A DNA stretch of 64,000 nt, taken from NCBI GenBank assembly GCA_039111635.1, contig JBCAQO010000001.1:3348001-3412000 (forward strand), given 5' to 3'. Both the position numbers and the translations under genes were made by a program. Under the pieces are notes generated by a model. The model saw only the letters and a list, made by a program, of their open reading frames with translations, did no database searches and had not been told where the DNA came from. The DNA is from Heterobasidion occidentale (lineage: Eukaryota; Basidiomycota; Agaricomycetes; Russulales; Bondarzewiaceae). Shown here one piece after another: positions 61,035 through 64,000 of the stretch (its first letter is position 1; each line of letters begins with the position of its first letter).

Positions 61035-62319
61035 GAGTCTTTTCGACTCCGAGAACTCTGCGGTTCGAAAAGAACCTGTGGACGAGGCGCTCATCTGTGG
61101 CCGGCTGACAATAATCTTTTTGGGCCGGTTATCATCGTGCTACATCTTGAAAATCCACACGTGCAGATCTCAAGCGATGGATTTGTTGATTGCATCTTGT
61201 TCGTCAGTCGTCGCGGCCGGAGGGCGCGTCAGCATTCTAGGGCTTTGCTTGCAAAGTCCGTCGAATGCTTACGATAAACGCGCGGGTCCGCAGAGTTTGC
61301 ATACGCGAGCACCCACTGTATTATTCTACATCCACATCTGCACACCGAGGCGAATCGCATGTGGAAGTCGCGGGCACAGAGCGCCTCGTTGTCCGCTCTG
61401 TGGGAGATGCTGTGCGCGCCAACTGGCCGAGTGGTTGGCGAGGTTGCACCAAAAGCACCCAATCAGGAAATCATGCACTCACCATCGGTAATGTCTTTTA
61501 AAATATGCAATCTCAATCATGTCTGAGAGAAACGTCCTCTGCTGTGCGGATTCGGGATTTTGTGAGAGTTGGGCTTCGGGAGCAGAGACGTACCAGGCTA
61601 GTAGCTCGCTGTTGCGCAACTTTTCGGATGATATAGGGCTGCATGAGGCAATTTCCTTGGCAAACCGGAAACCAGCGTGGAATGGACTTGGAGACTCGCA
61701 TCAACTTGTCGCGCTGCAGCTCCCGTCGTGATCCCGACTCTGAATGCCAGGCGGTGCTGCTAGACGACGTCGACGGACAGCCTTCGTCTGACGGGGTTGA
61801 TGGAGACGGGGAGCGGACGACGGGGCGAGGGAGAGAGAGGGAGCCATTTTTATGGAGAAGTGTCCCTGACGAGTGCCTGATGAAATGAGCGCGCTTAGGC
61901 GTGATCCCCGCCCCGACTGCTCTCTTATATCGTCGCTTCCCGGATCCGCCTATCGCACTCCCCCCGTCGTCCTCCCCTCCGTCCCTTCCGTCGTCGCACA
62001 CAACCACAGCGATACCCACCACGACCCCACCGATTGCGGACGACCAGCCGTTGCATGCACAACCCCCACGACTCCACTTCACACGACCTCCGACGTTTGC
62101 CGAAAATTCTGTAGAGCTGCTCAGCATGGAGCAGCAGCCGGGAGAGATTGAGGAAGGAGACGCTAACTTTCAGTCGAAATGGAAGGGGACCGAGGGCGCG
62201 GAGGAAGGTGAGCCTTTTATCTTTGTATGAGGCTGCAGCGTCTCTCAATCGACGCCCACCTTATCGAGTAGCGGTGAGTACCCCGTTTTTCGAGTGTTGG
62301 CGGTGATGATTGACGCGCG

Positions 62320-64000
62320 ATGAAGGTGGAGGATGTAGTCGAGAAAGAGTCGGAGTTTGACGACCCGAACATCGACTTTGCTTCGGAGGACAGCCTAGGT
62401 GTGTGTTCTTCTACACACCATCGGCGCTCCGGGTCACCCTCATGTTCGGATGCGTCGCGACATACAGAATGGGAGGACGAGTCGCCCTATCCCGAAGTGC
62501 GCGCCGCCGTCTCAAATACTGACGACATGAGCATGCCCGTCAACACCATCCGCGCCTGGACCATCGGGCTTCTGTGGTCGATTCTCATCCCAGGACTCAA
62601 TCAATTCATGAACTTCCGATATCCGAGCATAACGATCGGCTCGGTGAGTCTTTGATACAGAATCCTCTCGCCTCTGTCGCCAGGTGCCCGTTGCTTTCGG
62701 AGATCTTGACGGACACGTCTTTTCAGTTGGTTGCACAACTGCTGTCGTTTCCCCTGGGCAAAGCCTGGGCTCGGTTGTTTCCAACCGTCAAAATCTTCGG
62801 CGTCTCCCTCAACCCTGGCCCGTTCACTCTCAAAGAACATGTCGTGATCACTATCATGGCCACGGTCGGGTCGACGAGCGCCTACGCCGTACGTGCTGAA
62901 TCGAACCCATTGTCCTTAAGTTTCTTACTGATGACGGCGCTCATTCAGACCGACGTGTTGGCTGTTCAGCGCGTCTACTATGGGCAGGACTGGTCTTTTC
63001 TTTACCAATGGATGCTCGTTATATCTACGCAGCTGATCGGATTCTCCCTTGGCGGCATCGTCAAGCGATTCCTGGTTTCCCCACCATCGATGAGTAAGTT
63101 GCAGAGCTTGCCTTACAAGTTGGCTCCTGATAATGACGCTGTGCACGATCCCCTTGCCCAAATCAGTATGGCCATCGAATCTGGTCTCGTGTGCCCTTTT
63201 CAACACCCTCCATTCGCAGCAATACGCTGCATATGGCAAGCACTACGGCATGAGCCGCGAGCGCTTTTTCCTTTACGGCTTTTGTGCGGCTATGATTTGG
63301 TGTGAGTGATCTAGTTGGGTACCGGCGCCACCGATGTCCCTGACGCGAGACGTTACTCTGGGTTATATGTACAGATATATTCCCTGGATATCTATTTACG
63401 GCGTTATCTACGTTCTCCTGGGTGAGTGGTGGCATGCTTGATGACCCGAGTCGGTGTGCTTGACAAGACTTTTGTTCGACATCGGATCGGGGTATGTAGG
63501 TGACATGGATCAGACCTAATAACAGTATGTCTCCTTTTTCCGTTGATAGTCATAGACAAACATGACCTCATCGTGTGTTCATCGTTCTATTACAGTCGTC
63601 AGCACGACACTTCTTCAGCCTGTGTGGGCCCCACTAAAGCGCATGTTTCGCGTGTTTACAGAAAATCAACCAGCTGTTCGGCTACAGCTCTGGACTCGGT
63701 TAGTGTTCATTCCGCTGTTTCGCTATGGTGGGTATAACCCCATAAACATGACAGGCATGTCCATCCTCACGTTCGACTGGAACAATATTGCCTACATAAG
63801 CAGTCCGTAAGTCTGCTCTCGTTGTTCGATCCCTTGCGTATCATGACGCTGACAGATGGTCCATCGGTACTAGGCTGGCCACGCCTTGTATGTCCCTGGC
63901 CGATTTGACCGACCGTGTCGTGCGTGAAGGCTGACATACTGCGCGTGCAGGGTGGGCCGAAGCGAATGTCCTGATCGGATTCGTTTTCTTCTTCTGTGAG
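62320..64000 (+). CDS. OPT-family oligopeptide transporter (copy 2), partial at right edge
   Basis: The likely ATG is at 62320 (MKVEDVVEKESEFDDPNIDF). An intron (about 62400-62466) joins SL to EWEDESPYPEVRAAVSNTDD. OPT segments follow: IGLLWSILIPGLNQFMNFRY, LVAQLLSFPLGKAWARLFPT with VKIFGVSLNPGPF, ATDVLAVQRVYYGQDWSFLY, QWMLVISTQLIGFSLGGIVK, SQQYAAYGKHYGMSRERFFL, IFPGYLFTALSTFSW, VTWIRPNN (exon 63500-63524), KINQLFGYSSGLGMSILTFD and WNNIAYISSP. The window ends just after WAEANVLIGFVFFF at a splice donor, so about 60% of the gene is missing. Copy 1 at 40369 shares the N-terminal SPYPEVR motif and all these blocks, so the two are paralogues. Joining VTWIRPNN to KINQLFG needs an extra 26-nt exon (63596-63621) to stay in frame. 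Confidence 0.87.

Larger units (their letters stand above)
58222..62319. other. gene-poor region of 4.1 kb with coding-like relics
   Basis: No intact gene was found. A minus-strand ORF at 58536-58736 (66 codons) lies in the presumed 3' UTR of the zinc-finger gene. Short protein-like stretches interrupted by stops occur around 58780-59110, 59260-59520, 60330-60680 and 60850-61034, suggesting worn gene copies. Just before the OPT2 start, an ATG at 62127 opens 27 codons that stop matching the OPT frame after a possible donor at 62209. It may be an upstream ORF or an alternative first exon. Confidence 0.5.

Overview
This window is nuclear DNA from a filamentous basidiomycete, probably an Agaricomycete such as a wood- or litter-decay fungus. 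Genes are compact and carry many short introns (roughly 45-70 nt, GT...AG). Recognisable products include a chitin synthase export chaperone, an N-end-rule ubiquitin ligase, COP9 signalosome and TRAPP subunits, a pectinesterase and two oligopeptide (OPT) transporters. There are no bacterial operon features, phage genes, CRISPR arrays or recognisable transposase or reverse-transcriptase reading frames. I found no convincing tRNA or rRNA gene. Family assignments come from reading translated motifs, without a database search.

Layout. At the left edge (1-669, minus) is the 5' part of a PHO80/PCL-like cyclin. About 4 kb of gene-poor DNA follows. Next come a Chs7-type chaperone (4830-6274), a GPALPP/DUF3752 protein (7215-8362, minus), an adenosine-deaminase-like N6-methyl-AMP deaminase (8598-9993), a FabG-like SDR (10191-11527, minus) and an unrecognised 415-aa protein (12225-13532). 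A 3.2-kb gene-poor stretch leads to the TRAPPC6/Trs33 gene (16744-17666, minus) and a divergent 1814-aa UBR1 E3 ligase (17919-23637).

From about 23.9 to 39 kb the sequence becomes conspicuously G+C-rich. It carries mitochondrial-type glutamyl-tRNA synthetase (minus), COP9 subunit 7 (minus), an Rgp1-like GEF subunit, a PSP1-domain protein, APC11 and a family-25 glycosyltransferase (minus). Composition then relaxes. The remaining genes are OPT transporter 1 (40369-44773), pectinesterase (45010-46259, minus), a P-loop uridine-kinase-like protein (46762-47696, minus), a GH99-like protein with a proline-rich tail (48196-51079), a bromodomain-BAH chromatin protein (52387-55294, minus) and a C2H2 zinc-finger protein (56976-58221). 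A 4.1-kb relic-rich stretch follows, and then OPT transporter 2 (62320 to the right edge, partial).

How the genes fit together. Most are housekeeping: ubiquitin/APC/COP9 regulation, Golgi traffic (TRAPP, Rgp1), cell-wall delivery (Chs7, GT25) and organellar translation. The 40-51 kb stretch has a nutrient-acquisition flavour, with a secreted pectinesterase next to a peptide transporter and a glycoside-hydrolase-like gene.

The most noteworthy observations are repeated reading-frame breaks in otherwise well-conserved genes (Rgp1-like: about five; APC11: one, at a zinc-ligand site; OPT1: one). Others are an 11-nt micro-exon inside the SDR Rossmann motif, micro-exons or a frame anomaly in OPT2, and coding-like relics at 58.7-61.1 kb. 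I found no convincing new multi-gene system.
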